A DNA stretch of 64,000 nucleotides, from assembly GCA_963383645.1 (NCBI GenBank), contig OY726566.1:94283779-94347778 (forward strand). Reading direction: 5' to 3'. The translations under genes and the position numbers were made by a program. The stretch is from Muscardinus avellanarius (lineage: Eukaryota > Chordata > Mammalia > Rodentia > Gliridae). Below, in pieces: positions 1-12,494 of the stretch (within the stretch, counting starts at the first letter, position 1; each line of letters opens with the position of its first letter). The notes under the pieces are model-generated. The model had not been told where the DNA came from and did no database searches. It worked only from the letters and a program-made list of their open reading frames with translations.

Positions 1-1335
1 TTTTAGGGACTTGGTGAGGCCTTTACTCCTAGCAGTTGTGCCATCTCCTAGGACAGGTCATAGTCTTTTAGAGAGGACATTTCCTCTCTGATGATCCTCC
101 TTTTTGCAGAGTATGTGCTGGTGGCTCTCAGTCTCTGGGATCTTCGTGATCCCCCAGTTTGGGGAGGTCAGATGACTTACTGGAGTTGCAGGGCCTTTAG
201 GGAGGTTCTTCCCTGGGTCCTATTTGGCCCTGAAGGACTAGGGCCAAAGTATTGGCTGCTTTTCCTTAGTCCCTTTGTCTCGTGATTGCTCTCCAAGTCT
301 CCGATGTTAAATACTCAGAAGGTCAGTTTCACCAATCATTTCAGCTATTTTGCAGAAGATATCTCTTATCTGAAAACACTGTTTGTATGTTGCACTCTTA
401 TTAAATGCTAACAAACAGCAGTTACATAGTTTTCTAAGGAAAACACAAAACAGAATTATCAGGAATATAAAAAATCCCATTTGCATCTTTGCATAAAGAA
501 GATTATAATGCAATTAGGAAAGCTGGAAGACTATCACTGTTTCATTTTGTTTAACTGCTATTAGCTTAACAAGCTCACATTTTGTTTTTTAGAAGTCCTG
601 TATGTCCTGATATTGGGAAATTGCCCCAGTATTGATTCCCAATAAAAATGTGAAAGGTGGACAGAGCCTGGGTTCTGTGTAAATATGTAGGCAGTGAAAG
701 ACTGTGGCTTTGCCTATCATACTTCAGAACTACCCCTTCCCTCTTATTTGCCCCAATGTTAATCCACAGTAAGAATGAAGAAGCAACCTTAAAAATACAG
801 AAATAATTAGAAGTCCTAAGATCACATATATCTTTGCCTGGCACATATTAAAATTGCAAAAATAGCAAAAGACTTATTATACACTGCCTTTGGAGATTTC
901 ACACATCTGAAATCAGTATCGTTCTCCACTTTCTCTATGATCTGGCTTTGGTATATGGGTGTAAAAATCCATATGCTATTTCAAAGCACCCCTAATTGGT
1001 AGGAATCAGGTATGGGAGATATAGGGAAAATAAACTACCAGTACCTGCCTTTAGCAACTAAGACAACAAGTGAGCTAGCACCACCTGCACCAGGAGAGTT
1101 GAGTTACTACCCTGGTTGACATGGTAACCTAGATAAAGAAATACCAGCAAAAAATTATTAAAGAGATGGAGCTCCAATGAGGGGCAGAGTTCTATTTTTT
1201 GACAAAAAGTATAAAGCACCAATAAAAGTGATTCACATTATGATGTGAGTATAATGCAGCAATAAAAGTTCATTTTTAAAAAGATAAGCACCATACCACC
1301 ACACCTGGCTCTTAACCTCTGTCTAGATTAGTCAC
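1..1335. other. intergenic sequence, no gene seen
   Basis: Only short chance reading frames occur. Around 1228-1285 there is an AT-rich piece with repeated AATAAA-like signals resembling the tail of the L1-like 3' end at 13.4-13.56 kb, but it is too short to assign firmly. Confidence 0.5.
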
Positions 1336-1342
1336 AGAATGA

Positions 1343-1432
1343 ACAGGAGATATAGCTCAGTCCTAGAGCATTTGCCTAGTACGTGAGAGGCCCTGAGTTC
1401 AATCCCCAGTATCACACACACAGCCCTCCCCC
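1343..1432 (+). mobile_element. ID-type SINE monomer
   Basis: tRNA-derived ID body: an A-box-like 'tagctcag' is followed by a B-box-like 'gttcaatcccc' and the 'cagtatc' 3' end. There is no B1 half. It is followed by a CA/C-rich tail. Confidence 0.75.
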
Positions 1433-2525
1433 CCAATTAGTGATTTTCCACAGAATCCTGATAACTTTTGTAACACACTTCCTTAGTAAATACTGCAGGA
1501 TCTTGAAATCCATTGTGATGTGCCCACACCAATATAGACCTGAAGCCTGCACCCCATGGCTTCCTCCCCTCCCTTCCCCATTAAAATCCTTTGTGGCCCT
1601 GACCCTGGTCATGGAGAGCTTTGAAGAGCTAGTTCCTCTGCCTCCCTCGAGGCCAGCCTGAAATAAAATTGACTGTGTCCTTCTAGTACTCATCTCTTGA
1701 ATATTGGTACTTGAGCACTGGGCAGTCTGGACATTTGATGGCTGAAGTCAAGGTGCCAGCCAAGCTAGTACTTATCTGGATGCTGTGGGAAGGACTCATC
1801 TTCCAGGCTCATTGGACTCAAGGCCCTCTTTCTTTGCCAGCTGTAGCTGGAGGACTTGCACAAGCTAGGGAGGCCAATCACAGTTCTCTGTCCTAGGTCT
1901 TCAACCTAACACGTGTGAACCTCCGCGGAGTTGAATCTCTGCCACACTTGAAATCTCGCTGACTTTTCTTTGGCTCCTGGCCAGATATAGCTCTCTGGTT
2001 TTAAAGAGATGATTTGTTTAGTTTAGGCCAACTGGATAACCACCCTCTCACTATACAACAGCATAATCATGGGAGCAACACCATGTACCAAGGTTTTAGA
2101 GCCATTGTAAAATCCTGCCCACTGTACAACCTTCATGGAGCAATCCATTTGCTATTACCAGTATAGGACAAATTGAAATTGTGTATCACTTAATAGAATG
2201 TATTGATAGAACCCATCTTCAGGTCTCTGCTAAAGATGCTTAGCTTGAACCTAAATACTAGGAAACATTAGATAAGCCCACAATGAGAGACAGCCAATGA
2301 AATCAGTGGCCCGAGATCTTTAGAACAGTTAAAATCACAAAAGCCAGAGAAGGATTTTTAATATGTTGGTCACAGGTCAAGGTATATTAAAGGATATGAC
2401 AAAGAAATGCCATGTGCAATTCTAATCTAATCCTTGGGCTGTAAAGGCTATTATTGGGGCAAGCTGGTAATACTTGACTGTGTCTGAAATTAAATGACAA
2501 TTATGGATTAAATTATTTTCCTCAT
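1433..2525. other. intergenic sequence, nothing recognised
   Basis: No coding potential beyond short chance frames. No RNA gene and no repeat family recognised. Confidence 0.45.
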
Positions 2526-2526
2526 T

Positions 2527-2740
2527 TCAGCTGAGCCTGGTGGTGCTTGCCTATAAACCTTGTACTTGGGAAGGTAAGACGGGAGGATTGAAGGTTTGAG
2601 GCCAGCTTCAGTAACTTAATGAGAGTCTTAGCAACCTAGTGAGACCCTGTCTGAAAACAAAAACCCGAAAGCCTGGGCTGTAGATTGGAGGTAGAATGCC
2701 CCTGGGTTCACTCCCCAGTATCACACACAAACACAAATTT
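2527..2740 (+). mobile_element. B1-dID dimeric SINE
   Basis: Left B1-like half ('cctggtggtgcttgcc', 'agaccctgtct') and right ID-like half ending 'cactccccagtatc', with a CA-rich tail. The many substitutions suggest an old copy. Confidence 0.85.
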
Positions 2741-3227
2741 TTATTTCAATAGCTGCAATGTGATGACTGGTGTAAGTCTATGAGAATTATACAGTACACA
2801 GTCAAGGGGAATCATGCATCCAATCAGGATGGGAAAAATGCTCTTTGTACTGTGAAATTTTCCTGAAATTATCTTAAAAGAAAAAAAACCTTAGTTAACA
2901 AAAAAAAAGTAGATTTAACAAAAACCTCTGAAATGAAAAAAAAAATGATTTTGGGGGAACCTCATAGTTTTAAAAAAATCCATTTTGTCTTATGTTGAAT
3001 GTTTTAAGAAGCGTCAAATAAAAGCAGCTTTCCCCTTTATGATATGAGGTTTTTTTTAAATGGGGGAAAATGCTAATTGGAAGGAAATGTAACTTAAGTT
3101 AGTCTGAGTGGTTCTCAGACAATCTGTGTATCAAAATGGCAAACCTAAAACTTGGATGGACAGAAAAGCAGTGTTTGTTTGTGCTGTGTGTTAAGAATGT
3201 AAGTAATGTTTTTAAAAGCTCACAGAC

Positions 3228-3308
3228 AAGCGTGGTGTGTACCTCAGTGGCAGCATGTCTGCTGAACTTGTATAAGACCCTGGGTTCAGTGCCCAGCAGC
3301 AGGGGGAA
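3228..3308 (+). mobile_element. ID-type SINE monomer
   Basis: Degenerate ID body: 'gtacctcagtggcag' followed by 'gggttcagtgcccagcag'. No B1 half is present. Confidence 0.6.
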
Positions 3309-3904
3309 GAGGTATCTAGAAATGCCAGGGTTCTGCCAAGGTCTCAGGGCGTTCTGTAGTTACAGAAAGACCACAGCCTTCCTTTAGCAAGAAGTTGTTC
3401 TTTCCTATAGCAAAAATAAGGTTTTATGTATCTTTTTAGTTTTCTGAACATTCATCAGCTCTCCTTGTTTTTTCAACATCCAGTAAGGGCACAGGGGCCA
3501 CCTTTTGGTTTCTGTAAAAACAGAAATCACACAGGCTTAGGTTTTGGGCGGTCTGTTAACATTTTACCCTGCAGTCTCTGTGTATTACTCGAGACATTTG
3601 TGAGGTCCACATTTGGACTCTTGGCTTTTGCCTGGGTTGGTCCACTGCCCTTTGTGCTTCTACTTCCAAATACTATCCTTATCACTTGTGAACTTGGCTG
3701 AGTTCCCAGCACCATGAATTAGCATGTGGACCGTCCTCATCCTGTCTCTGGATTTGGGGACTGGCTTTCTGTGTGTACAAGACATACTGTCACCGTCTCT
3801 CTCCCACCAAGGCAAGGTCTGTGGAGTCTTGGCAGGGAGTAAGCTTGTGAGCATCCAAAACGCCTACAAACCCTAGCCCATTCTTTCTCTTAAGAACCTC
3901 TTTT

Positions 3905-4105
3905 CCCTGTGGTGCTGGAAATTAAACCCAGGGCCATTCAACATCCAAGCTACACCCCAGCCCGATTTTATTTTTTTATTTGGAGACAGGGTTTCACTAA
4001 GTTGTCAAGAGCCTCACCAAGTTGCTGAGGCTGGCTTTGAGGCTGCAATCCTTTTGATTCAGCCTCCCAAATACTAGAATTACAGACATATGCCATGCTT
4101 AACAA
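3905..4105 (-). mobile_element. B1-dID SINE, antisense
   Basis: Reads as the reverse complement: the ID half comes first ('attaaacccagg', 'acaccccagccc'), then the B1 half ('gtttcactaagttg', 'tacagacatatgcc'). A 15-bp duplication of ccatgcttaacaagt follows at 4093-4128. Confidence 0.85.
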
Positions 4106-4191
4106 GTTAAGTTACCATGCTTAACAAGTGTTTTCTTAAAAATGCAGAAACAGAACAAGTTAGTGAATTGAGAAAGTGAGAAACCAAAATT

Positions 4192-4428
4192 CTTTTTTTA
4201 TTTTTATTTTGTTAAGTATTAGAGATTGAACCCACAGGCATTCTACCTCTAAGCTATATAACTCCCAGCCTTGTTTAAAAAGTTTTTTTTTTAAATTGTG
4301 AAACTTAGGGTCACCCTAAGTTGCTAAGGGTCTTGCTAAATTGCTGAGGCTGGCCTCTAATCTGAGTCCCTCCTGTCTCAGCCTTGCAAGTCCTGGGAAT
4401 GCAGGAATGTACCACCACACCCAGTTAC
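4192..4428 (-). mobile_element. B1-dID SINE, antisense
   Basis: ID half ('gagattgaaccca', 'ctctaagctata') then B1 half, ending in 'accaccacacccagtt'. A T-rich stretch on the left is the inverted A tail. Confidence 0.85.
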
Positions 4429-5524
4429 ATTAACTCTTCTTAAAATATTAATATTTCCACCTCTACCCTAGTAGATCCCCTATCCTGCTTGCCTTGAAGA
4501 TTATGTAGCTTCAAAAGAGGCCCCTGAACACCTTAAGCTCACTACTTCTTGGCAACAACTTGAAGCTGGTCCTAAAGGCCCTGACCTTTTGAACCTATTC
4601 CCTAATTTTTGCCTGGGCTCTCAGAGTGAAAAGTGGTATGAGGGGAAAAAAAATCTTTCTACTCCTTTCTTCTCTTTGATCCCAGCATTCAGGGTGTGGC
4701 TTCTGTCTTTCAGCCTTGCTTGATTCATTTATAATCAAACAGGCCATGTTCCTAGGCAGAAAATCCTAGCTTTGTAACTTAATTCTGTTCTAAGGCAGAC
4801 AATCGTAAAGTTGAATAGCTTAATTCTTGTCTAAGGGCAAACACTTAGTCAAGGATTTAAAGCACTTGCTTCATCATGATTATTAGCTATGCAACGTCAT
4901 CCATTATGAATTCAGCAGATAAAAAGCTGTACATTCATAACTGCAAGCGCCCTGATGAGCTAATGCGATTGCTTTGTCCTCCTGGAGCCCCACCCTGCTT
5001 CTGCGGATGTGCACTGTGAATGTAAGCTGAGCCGAGGCTTGCAGCCAAGGTAAAGAGTGACTCCAAGGCTAACAAGCAGTTGTGGGCTTTGGGCTGCTGT
5101 ACAAAGGAGGTGGCTGATCAGAAGCTTCAGCCTGTGCCAGCCAGTCTGGGGCTGCAGACTCTCAAGGTTGGTGGGGCTTAGAGGCACCGAAGTCCCTCCA
5201 CATCTTCAACAGCACAGCCTAATATTCAAACACCTCTAGTGACCAGGAATTGAGTTTCCAAATAATAGTTAGAAAAATCTCATGTTTAGAAAGGTCTTTC
5301 TCGTGCACCTTCCTGTATTTTCCACCTAAATCTCAAATTCTATGCTGTGACAGCATAAACCAGGTCTTATCCTGTTCCTCATGAAAGCTGTCCATGGAGT
5401 TATCTCTTCTATTCCATGTTATACAGAATTTTTTTTTCTGGTAATTATCACGGGTTAATGGATATAGTTTAAAGTCAAATAATTAAATTCAGCTTAATTG
5501 ATTTAACTCATTAGCTAATTTATT
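4429..5524. other. intergenic sequence, nothing recognised
   Basis: Apparently unique sequence. Only short overlapping frames occur and no repeat family was recognised. Confidence 0.45.
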
Positions 5525-6865
5525 AATCTTAAATTGGCAGAGAAGTTAAAATTAATTAAATGTACCAAGGAGGTAAAAGACCTCTACAAAGAAAATTATA
5601 CAACACTGAAAAAAGAAATTGAGTCAGGTGGGGTGGTGTACGCTTGTAATCCCAGCATTGGGGAGGCTGAGACCAGAGGATTGTGGTTCGCGGACATCCT
5701 CAGCTACTTAGTGAGGCCCTCTGCAACTTAGTGAGACCCTGTTTCAAAATAAAGAATAAAAAAATAGGGCAGGGTGTGTATCTCGGAGGTCGAATGCCCC
5801 TGTGTTCCATCTCTAGACCCACAAAAAGGAAGAAAAAAAAAAAAAAGGAAAGATCTTCCATGTTTATGGATAGGCAGAATAAATATCATCAAAATGGCCA
5901 TACTTCCAAAAGTGATCTACAGATTCAATGCAACACCCATTAAATTACCAAGGTCATTCTTTAAAGACATAAAAAAATCAACGCTTAAATTCATTTGGAA
6001 CAACAAAAAAACCCAGAATACCCAAAGTAGTTCTCAGCAACAAAAATCATGCAGGAGAAATCACAATACCTGACTTTAAACTATACTACAAAGCCATAGT
6101 AATATAAACAGCATGGTACTGGCACAAAAACAGATATATAGAGCAATGGAGCAGAATAGAAGACCCTGAAACAAGTCCATATACTTTCAGTCAATTGATT
6201 TTTTACAAAGAGGCCAAAAACATACACTGGAAAAAAGATAGTCTTGTTCAATAAATAGTGTTGGCAAAACTAGTTAACTATATGCAGAAAATGGAAATAA
6301 AACCTATTTTCTCACCCTGCACAGAGTCAATTCAAGATGGATCAAAGACTTAGAAATCAGACCAGAGACCTTGAAGCTCCTTGAAGAGGGCATAGGCCCA
6401 ACACTGCAACATATAGACGCAGATAAAAAGTAAGAACTTTCTCAACAAGAAAGACCCCAAAGGCACAAGAAACTCAAAGGCAATTTAATACATGAGATTG
6501 TATTAAACCGAAGAGCTTCTGTACAGAAAAGGAAACTATCAAAACCCTCAACTGAGAGCCAACAGAATGGGAGATTTTTGCTACCTACTCCTCTGATAGA
6601 GGACTAATATCTATAATATCCAGAGGACTCAAGAAAATCAGCACTAAGAAGACAAATAACTCAATCAAAAAATGAAAAAGTGAACTAAATAGACACTTCA
6701 CAAAAGAAGAAATCCAAATGGCCAATGAATGCATGAAAAATTGCTCAACATCATTAGCAAATCAAAACTACCCTGAGATTTCACCTAACTCCAACTAGAA
6801 TGGCAATCATTCAAAACACAAACAACAAATGCTTGCGAGAATGTGGAGAAGTATTAGGAGAGTAC
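5525..6865 (+). mobile_element. L1 ORF2 3'-part fragment
   Basis: Encodes decayed pieces of the C-terminal half of the L1 ORF2 protein, starting near the '...VKDLYKENYTTLKKEIE' region. It continues past the SINE at 5622-5847 through sequence like the end of ORF2. Many stops and frameshifts are present, and neither ORF1 nor the 5'UTR is there. It is a truncated dead copy of a rodent-type L1, distinct from the older L1M pieces elsewhere in the window. Confidence 0.85.
5622..5847 (+). mobile_element. B1-dID SINE nested in L1
   Basis: Complete dimer from 'ggtggggtggtgtacgc' to 'ctagacccacaaa' plus A tail, splitting the L1 ORF2 fragment. The L1 is therefore the older insertion. Confidence 0.88.
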
Positions 6866-6869
6866 CACT

Positions 6870-6957
6870 ACTTGCTGTGGCTGTCCTCAAACCTGCAATC
6901 CTCCTGTCTAAGCATCCCAAGTACTGAGATTATAGGTGTGGGCCACCATGCCGGTAT
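6870..6957 (-). mobile_element. B1 half of SINE, antisense
   Basis: Only the B1-like 5' part is present in reverse: 'cctgcaatcctcctgtc' to 'ggccaccatgccgg'. The ID half is missing. Confidence 0.75.
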
Positions 6958-7049
6958 CAAAATAAATCTTATGGTTGCCAGCACATTGGTTGGGTCATTC
7001 TCAGATGAAGGTCCAGTGTATACTATTGCAAATTTAAAAGTTCCCTTTT

Positions 7050-7250
7050 TATGCATGTGGTACAGGAGATTGAACCCAGGGATATTCTACTTCTGGGCTA
7101 TGCCCCCAGTCCTATTTTAGTTTTGTTTTGAAATGGTGTCTCACTAAGTTGTGGAGGGCCTCATCAGATTTCTGAGACTGGTCTTTAATCCTCCTGTCTC
7201 AGCTATTCAAGTACTGGAATTACAGGCGTGTGTTACTATACCCAGCTCCT
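7050..7250 (-). mobile_element. B1-dID SINE, antisense
   Basis: ID half ('gattgaacccaggg', 'tatgcccccagtcc') followed by B1 half ('gtctcactaagttg', 'ttacaggcgtgtg'). Confidence 0.88.
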
Positions 7251-7480
7251 AAAAGTCCATTTTTAAAAATACATTTTTATAGGGCTCTTGGAATATTCTA
7301 TTAAAATATAGTTCATGAAAAACTGATAAATGTGATGGAATTCTAATTTACATCACTGTTTGGAGAGATACAACTATCAAGCAGACTGTAATACACACAC
7401 ACACACACACATGTCGCTGGTCATACATTACCTTTCTAATAGAGAGCTTTTGAAAATCACTTAAATGTCATAACAGGGAG

Positions 7481-7481
<1 letters not shown>

Positions 7482-7524
<43 letters not shown>

Positions 7525-7591
7525 AGAAGAAGAAGAAGAAGAAGAAGAAGAAGAAGAAGAAGAAGAAGAAGAAGAAGAAGAGAAGAAGAAG
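7482..7591 (+). repeat. (AAT)n-(GAA)n compound microsatellite
   Basis: About 40 bp of perfect AAT triplets runs directly into about 69 bp of nearly perfect GAA triplets, with one interruption near 7580. It abuts the 5'-truncated SINE that follows. Confidence 0.95.
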
Positions 7592-7761
7592 TAATCTCAG
7601 TACTCAGGAGGCTGAGACAGAAAGATCACAGGTTTGAGGCAGCCATAGCAACTTAGCAGGACCCATTTCAAAAATCTTTTTTAAAAATCAAATAAAGGGC
7701 TGGGGGTGCAGTTCAGAGGTAGAATGCCCTCTAGGTTCAGCCCCCCCCACACACACACACT
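7592..7761 (+). mobile_element. B1-dID SINE, 5'-truncated
   Basis: Begins inside the B1 half at 'gtaatctcagtactcagg', includes the ID half ('ggctgggggtgcag'), and ends in a C/CA-rich tail. Confidence 0.85.
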
Positions 7762-9260
7762 GATTGACTGAATAAATGAATGATTGAGTCAGTTGAAATG
7801 GGAAGGACTAGAATCCTTTTATGTTCCTCTGTTAAATACTTAGTGAACAGTTTGAAAGCATTGTCTTTCCAGGTGAGATGTGTAAAAAGCTACCACCCCA
7901 CAGTTCTTCCCATGATTTAGGAAACACTCCAGACACTGACATTTGTAACATCTTTGAGGAGTAAGTCAATTCAGACCAAAGATATAGGATATTTGTTTTG
8001 ATTACTTTCCACCAAAGAAAGAAGAACTTCGGATGCCTTCTCTATTCTACTCTATAATGCGCCACACAGGACGGAGAGGCCCCTGTGCTTCGTCTAGAGG
8101 ACAGAGTGGCCTCAAAGGAGGACAGACTGGATGGTCTCAGCCCTCCAGAGAGGGGAGGATGTAAGGTCATCCATGGTGGCTGGGGAGCTGGCATGCCATA
8201 AAGGGTTTGGGGAGGGCTCAGAACGGCTTCTCTGAGGAATGCCACAAAGTGTTAATACTTGGTTTAATTCCACTATTGCCATGCCCCTTCCAACATGAGG
8301 TTCTCATTCCATACATCACCTTACCAGACAGCACGAGCGCCCTGTTAGTTAGGACTCTGTTGCCACCTAGTGGTCCCTGGTCACCTCTCAGGTTCATGAT
8401 GAGGTAGGAAAGGAGGTGGGGGAAACCGAGGGCTGGAAGGTTTGGATGCCAACATTGAGCCTGGAATTCATAATGAGGGTAAAAGAAAACTACTATGTAG
8501 AAGAAATACAGAATAGTAGGAATTTGGGGTTTAAAAGAGTTAAGAGATTTTGACAATGGAAGATTATTAGGTTAGACTAATACCAAAGGATTGACTGTGG
8601 TTGTATGTAGGTGAAAAGACTGAATAAAGACATTACAGGCAGAGGTCAAAGAATTCAGGGCCAGATAGTTACAAGGGCCGTTCACATTCAACACTCAAGA
8701 GTGTCACTTTGCTTGGGCCCATGATTTAGTACTATAATTAACCTCACATATTTTCCAATACATTGTCTATAAAATGTTGGTTGGTTGAACTGAATGTTGA
8801 AAATTCACTAATGGTGATTGTAGAGGCATTAGAGTTGAGATTACAACTGTAAATTAGTTGACCTTTTAAGTGAAATACAGTTTCAAGCACTTGATTTTCC
8901 CAAGCTCAGCAGCCATGCTCAGCCTTGCAGTGAATCCCCAGCATACCCCCCTTAGGCAAGTCTCCCATATCTGTACCTTACAGTTTCATGTATGTTCTCC
9001 CTGGACAAGAAAACACCTGGATATTGCCGAATGTTTACTGCCTGAAATGGGCACAGAACACTTAGCAATTCCATTCTTACTTTCCCAACACTTATTTTCC
9101 TTGTGAACTTTCTGTAAGCAATGTTTTCATTTAGGAATTCTTAATCTGGGGTTCATGAATTGCAGAACTTTGGGATTCCCTAAAATAAAATGCAAAAGTT
9201 AGGGTTTGTAAATATTTGCTTATTCTCTCCCTTTCTCTTTCTAAAATTAAATTCTTAAAG
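7762..9260. other. intergenic sequence, no gene seen
   Basis: Several short overlapping frames lie on both strands between 8042 and 8556. None has splice context or a recognisable domain. Confidence 0.45.
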
Positions 9261-9261
9261 G

Positions 9262-9472
9262 AATAGCTGGGTGTGGTGGCGCATGTTTGTAATCCCAGCA
9301 TTTGGGAGGCTGAGACAGGAGGATCGCTGGTTTCAGGGACAGCCTCAGCTACTTAATGAGGCCCTGTGCAACTCAGTGAGACCCTGTTTCAAAATAAAGA
9401 ATAACAAAGAGGGCTGCAGGTGTAGCTCAAGATAGAATGCCCCTGGGCTCCAAACTCAGTACCTCAAAAGAA
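9262..9472 (+). mobile_element. B1-dID SINE
   Basis: Complete dimer: B1 start 'agctgggtgtggtggcgc', then 'agaccctgtttcaaaataaagaa', then ID half ending 'actcagtacc'. Confidence 0.9.
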
Positions 9473-9914
9473 GAGTCCTTGCCTTAGGCAATTTGACTTC
9501 TTTTGATCTTAGGCAAGCTTCTATATCCTCCAAAGCCTACCTCTTCATCTCTCATTTCTGAGTTTATAAAAGCTATTAGGAGTTATTCTGCGTCCTCATA
9601 CTTCTCCCACAAAATTTGGAATTCCTGTATATTTATTTCCCAGGAAACTTGTTCGAACTACATAGGTATTTGGCCAACCTGGAGCAATTCCCTTCTTCAT
9701 TCCACAAAGGTGAGATGATTTCTACAGAATCAGTGAACTCTGGATTTCTGTATTTCTACTTGCTGACTCACTCTTGCTGACCCTCTGACTTAACTACTGT
9801 GAGGCTCATTCGCTCTAGAGCCAAAGTTTGTGGTAACTCCCCAGGCTCTTAACTGCCCGAAGGACTATTAATTCGTGCACCTTGGTGGCTATTCTGATTG
9901 TATTTTGATTCTTC

Positions 9915-10105
9915 AGACATCTTTGCAAGAATGATCTTTAAGGTGACTCCTTTTTTATCAACTATAATAATAGATATTTTACTAATTTTTTTATTATAGA
10001 AATTCTTAAGACATCTTTGTAGAATGATCTATCTTTAAGGTGACTCCTTTTTTAATCAACTATAATAATAGATAATTTCCTAATTTTTTATTATAGAAAA
10101 TTTTA
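9915..10105. repeat. tandem duplication, two units of ~95 bp
   Basis: Unit 1 (9915-10008) and unit 2 (10009-10105) share nearly their whole length, both starting 'agacatctttg' and ending in the AT-rich 'ttattatagaaa' region. The first bases of a third unit ('agaca') follow. Differences are small indels, for example an extra 'tct' in unit 2. Confidence 0.93.
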
Positions 10106-10109
10106 AGAC

Positions 10110-10350
10110 AGGCAGGATTAGAGAGAATAAAATATTGAATGTAATGTACATATTGCTTAGCTCTGTACCTTTCAATTTCTACTCTTCCTCCTGAATATTT
10201 TGAAGTAAATCCCAAACATATCTTTTCATCTGAACATATAACAGCATAAAACTCTGAAAGGTACTATGTGCTCTATCACACTTAAAATTAACAACTTCAG
10301 CACATATTTCAAAGTCACAGTGTTGAATAATAGTGGTCGAGAGTATTTAT
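10110..10350. mobile_element. possible old L1 fragment
   Basis: Phrases such as 'ttttgaagtaaatccc' and 'cttttcatctgaa' resemble the 3' part of old mammalian L1 elements. The family is uncertain. Confidence 0.35.
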
Positions 10351-10781
10351 TCTTATTAGAAAGTTTCCATTTCAGTTTTGAGCTCACATAAAAAAATCAC
10401 AATTATGTTTTATCACTAATAAGCCATCAAACTATTGCCTAGAAGGGCAAATCAGGCATTTGGCTTCTATTCTGGGAAAAATTACTAGAACTGAAGATGG
10501 TTAAGTCCACAAGTCTGAATTAAATTAATTTCATTTTTGACACTACTGGTTCAGTAACACATGATAGATTCAAATGTTTTCTGCACAGTATCTTCTGGCA
10601 AACAATACAATGAGTTTATAAATTTTAACATCTTACTTTTTCATAAGCTTTTTAAGTTTATCCAACTAAGCCATTGTCATTTTCTAACAAATTTTGACCA
10701 CCATGAGTAGTACCACATCTTAGAAGATTCTATTTCAGGTTGTACTTAATTTTAGATTTTTTCAACTTCTTTGAAAATATT

Positions 10782-11576
10782 GGGACTTCCGGGAAGATGG
10801 CGACCGAGAAAAGCGGGGCTTAAGAGTCCCGCTAACAACCAATCTCCATTACCACAAAAAGAGCGCCTTTCATAGCCAGAAAACACCATCACCAGAAAAA
10901 CAAAAAAAAACCACCAGGCTCCAGAGAGAAAGCGGACTGAGAATAGAGCTCAGGGCCACAGAGGAGACACACGCGCCCGAGGACGCGGCAGCAGCGCCAT
11001 ACTGCCGGCGGCAGCGGCGAACTCAACGGACGGCTACAGCAAGCCAGGAGAGCCGCTGCGGAACAGCCAGGCGGGATCTTTCGGCGCAGACAGCATTTAA
11101 AGCTCCCAGTGGCTGAGCTCAGCACACGCTGCAGGGATTCAGAGTGGAAATCAAAACCAGAGAAGAAAAAATACGCCAGCCTCATGGCCGAGGGCGTGGC
11201 AGAGGCGCCATATTGCCACCGGCGGCGGCAGCAGCAGTGAATTCACCGAGTCCAGTACAGCTACATCTGCGTACTCAAGAACAGTGAGTCAAATTGCGGG
11301 CCACAGAGGAGAAATCGCAGTATTGGGCCTCCTGGGACTTGACCCAGTGAGGGAGTGGTGGTGGCAGAGATATCACACCATAGGAGAACGTGCAACCTGG
11401 CACCCCCCATAGTTTAAAGCAGCCTCTATCGACTCCCTGGGTCGGAGACTCTGTGATACAACCCAGTAAAGGAGTAGTGGGGTCTGAGATAATACAGACT
11501 CGAGATCCAGAGCACCTTAAGTGAAGCCATAGTGACCCAAGGGAAGAACCCAGAGAAGGCACAAACCTCCAAAATC
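10782..11576 (+). promoter_or_regulatory. L1 5'UTR / internal promoter (copy A)
   Basis: GC- and CpG-rich block in otherwise AT-rich DNA, with 'aagatggcg' (YY1-like) about 12 bp from the 5' end and GGCGGC clusters near 11000 and 11220. L1 5'UTRs drive transcription of the element. Whether this copy is active cannot be seen. Confidence 0.7.
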
Positions 11577-12494
11577 ATGGGAAAGAGGAATAACACTGGA
11601 GTAATGAATGTGCACAACCCCACAACATCAGAACCTGATAAAACAGAAAATCAGAGATTTCTAGAAGATCAAATCAGGAAAATAACTGTAGAAATAATAG
11701 AGGTGCTTCGAAAAGAACTCAGAGAGAGCCAAAAAGAGATAAAGGATGCAATTAATGAAGTAAAGGCCTCAATTCAAAGCACAAACAACCGATTAGACCA
11801 CATGGGGAACAGAATCTCGCTCTTAGAAGATGAGCAATCCAAAAATGAATGCATAGTTTCTAATCTAGAAAAAAATATCCAACAGCAGGAATCTGACATT
11901 GAAGAAATATGGGCCCATCTTAAGAGAGCTAACCTAAGAATAATTGGAATAGAGGAGGGAAAAGAAAGTGATACCAAAGGGATCAACAATCTCTTCAAGG
12001 AAGTAATAGCATAAAATTTTCCAAATATAGAGCAAGAGGTTGATACACAGATCCAGGAAACTTATAGAACTCCCTTTAGACAGGATTGGAGAAGAGGATC
12101 CCTACGCCATATAATTGTCAAAATGACCAATGTGGAAGCCAAGCAGAGAATCTTAAAGGCAACAAAAACAAAGGGCCAACTGACATTCAGAGGCAAACCA
12201 ATTAGAATCACTCCAGACTTCTCAAACCAAGTCATGAGAGCCAGAAGGGCTTGGAGTAACATATTCCAAACTCTGAAAGAAAACAACTTCCAGCCAAAAA
12301 TTTCCTATCCAGCAAAACTTTCTATCAAATTAGATGGAGAAATAAGAAGCTTCCATGACAAACAGAAACTGAAGGAATTTATGTCTTCAAAACCAGCACT
12401 AGAGAAAATACTCAAAGAGATTAACTACAAAGAAGAAATAGGTAACACTCACCAGAACCAGAGAAACAAGAGTTTCCATCCAACAGACAACTAA
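11577..12494 (+). pseudogene. L1 ORF1 with one nonsense codon
   Basis: L1 ORF1 encodes the RNA-binding chaperone of the L1 ribonucleoprotein. The frame starts MGKRNN at 11577 and is open to the TAA at 12492-12494 (305 codons) except for one in-frame TAA at 12012-12014. Visible parts are a charged coiled-coil stretch (about residues 40-125), the RRM start (NLRIIGIEEG, about 135) and the C-terminal domain (PIRITPDF, AKLSIKLDGE). No frameshift is seen, so the copy is fairly young. The stop truncates the protein at 145 residues, inside the RRM. Confidence 0.88.

Noticed and set aside
1343..3308. tRNA-like A and B boxes, here and in every ID half
   Set aside because: These are ID-family SINE bodies with poor cloverleaf potential and SINE tails, not tRNA genes.
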